Shown here in pieces: positions 6,799-7,529 of a DNA stretch of 7,529 nt. The notes below the pieces were generated by a model. The model did not search any database. It was not told the origin of the DNA and saw nothing but the letters and a program-made list of their open reading frames with translations. This stretch comes from Betaproteobacteria bacterium (lineage in GTDB: Bacteria > Pseudomonadota > Gammaproteobacteria > Burkholderiales > Burkholderiaceae_C), in assembly GCA_009923895.1 (NCBI GenBank), contig RFSP01000087.1, forward strand, positions 1-7,529, written 5' to 3'. The position numbers and the translations under genes were made by a program. Each line of letters starts with the position of its first letter. Positions within the stretch are counted from its first letter, which is position 1.

Positions 6799-7020
6799 AT
6801 GGCAAATCAACAATTGAAATCCGAAGTCACTGGCTCGGTCTGGCAAATTGCGGCCCAAGAAGGTCAGCGCTTGGAGCCTGGAGACACCGTCATGATCTTG
6901 GAGTCCATGAAGATGGAAATTCCGGTCCTGTGCGAAGACGGCGGCACCGTGGTGGAAATCTTGGTCGAGCCCGGTGAAGCCGTTTCTGAAGGCCAGCCCT
7001 TGGTGGTGGTGAGTCTGTGA
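6799..7020 (+). CDS. Free-standing biotin carboxyl carrier protein (biotinyl domain protein)
   Basis: A 73-residue protein that is nearly all one biotinyl/lipoyl-like beta-barrel domain. The biotin acceptor is K38 in ESMKMEIPV (codon 6910-6912), a variant of the usual AMKM, where the Met-Lys-Met core is kept. The flanking halves show the expected mirrored pattern: 'VTGSVWQIAAQEGQRLEPGD' before the lysine and 'GGTVVEILVEPGEAVSEGQP' after it. It should be biotinylated by the host ligase BirA and shuttle carboxyl groups to a carboxyltransferase. There is no Ala/Pro-rich linker as in AccB, so it resembles the small carriers YngHB of Bacillus or the 1.3S subunit of transcarboxylase. The same frame is open further upstream (6736), but that part overlaps CT1 and lacks a ribosome site. 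ATG 6796 would add one Met. The gene stands between two carboxyltransferase genes and overlaps the second (GTGA). Confidence 0.93.
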   Translation: MANQQLKSEVTGSVWQIAAQEGQRLEPGDTVMILESMKMEIPVLCEDGGTVVEILVEPGEAVSEGQPLVVVSL

Positions 7021-7529
7021 ATTCGCCTCACCCTGACGACACGGCTGCTTGGGCGGGCGCCTTAGAGGAACTCTCGGCACGTCGGGCCTTTGCACAGGGC
7101 TTGGGAGGGGCTCAAGCGGTTGAGAAGCACCACGGCCAAGGCCGACTGACGGTGCGTGAGCGCATTCAAGGGCTGGTGGATGCGGGGTCGTTCAAAGAAG
7201 TGGGAACGCTGACGGGGCAAGGCCACTACGAAGCCCATCAACTCAAGTCAGTGACTCCTGCGCCTTATGTGATGGGATTGGCCCAGGTGGATGGGCGTCC
7301 CGTGGCCGTGGGCGGTGAGGACTTCACCGTGCGCGGTGGCACGAGCTGGAGCGGCGATCGAAAAAAAGGTGGCCAGGGCGGATTTGTTGAAGACCTGGCC
7401 CATCAATATCGCATTCCCCTGGTCAACCTCATTGACGGGGCGGGCGGCAGTGTGACGTCCATTCAGCGCCGAGGGCATTCGGTGTTTCCGGGGGTGCACG
7501 GCTTTGAAAGGTCGGTCCAGCTGCTTGGC
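7017..7529 (+). CDS. Second acyl-CoA carboxyltransferase subunit (5' part only), CT2
   Basis: A partial gene: 171 codons are present and the frame stays open to the right edge. It starts with GTG at 7017-7019, overlapping the carrier stop in GTGA. The preceding GGTGAG is a poor ribosome site, so coupling to the carrier gene is likely. The next ATG or GTG codons in frame lie inside the conserved domain. The protein matches the N-terminal half of biotin-dependent carboxyltransferases: 'QGRLTVRERIQGLVDAGSFKEV' (in 41-62; compare LNARERIDRLFDPGTFIE in CT1), 'VAVGGEDFTVRGGTS' (97-110; compare VVANDFTVMGASS) and 'YRIPLVNLIDGAGGSV' (131-146). It is clearly diverged from CT1, so this is not a recent duplication. 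Where CT1 has ESSGARM, CT2 has DGAGGSV (140-146), lacking the arginine. It could be a partner subunit to CT1, an independent enzyme with another acyl-CoA, or one half of a transcarboxylase. Confidence 0.85.
   Translation, partial: MNSPHPDDTAAWAGALEELSARRAFAQGLGGAQAVEKHHGQGRLTVRERIQGLVDAGSFKEVGTLTGQGHYEAHQLKSVTPAPYVMGLAQVDGRPVAVGGEDFTVRGGTSWSGDRKKGGQGGFVEDLAHQYRIPLVNLIDGAGGSVTSIQRRGHSVFPGVHGFERSVQLLG

Overview
The window looks like chromosomal DNA of a Gram-negative betaproteobacterium, most likely a member of the Burkholderiales (Comamonadaceae-like). This rests on the GC-rich codon use, the dense packing and the mix of gene families: a polyamine-type ABC binding protein, a LysR regulator, an FCD-type GntR regulator, a class III CoA-transferase and acyl-CoA carboxylase parts. 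It is inference, since there is no rRNA or marker gene here. No tRNA, rRNA, CRISPR array, insertion sequence or phage gene was seen.

Left part (1-3067). The 5' end of a periplasmic solute-binding protein gene runs off the left edge on the minus strand. A LysR-type regulator (370-1287) is divergent from it. The gap between them (231-369) holds a T-N11-A dyad (326-340) and a perfect 12-bp palindrome (286-297). The regulator ends tail-to-tail, with a 29-bp overlap, against a minus-strand PAS-GGDEF-EAL cyclic-di-GMP protein (1259-3067).

Middle (3068-3238). This gap separates the GGDEF-EAL gene from the rightward operon. It is AT-rich compared with its surroundings and carries three TGT-N2-ACA motifs, two of them forming the arms of a 45-bp inverted repeat. 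It is the best candidate for the operator of the GntR regulator that follows.

Right part (3239-7529). A tightly packed plus-strand operon: gntR/FCD regulator, family III CoA-transferase, acyl-CoA carboxyltransferase subunit (CT1), a free-standing 73-residue biotin carrier protein, and a second, distinct carboxyltransferase subunit (CT2) cut by the right edge. Three junctions are 4-bp stop/start overlaps (ATGA, ATGA, GTGA). The fourth is a short gap with a strong Shine-Dalgarno sequence.

The proposed logic is that the CoA-transferase activates an unknown carboxylic acid as its CoA thioester, and the biotin carrier plus the carboxyltransferase(s) then add, remove or move a carboxyl group. The GntR regulator probably senses a pathway compound. 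No biotin carboxylase gene lies in the window. It may sit just beyond the right edge (ordinary acyl-CoA carboxylase), or be absent, in which case the two carboxyltransferases sharing one biotin carrier would suggest a transcarboxylase or decarboxylase. The substrate cannot be told from sequence alone.
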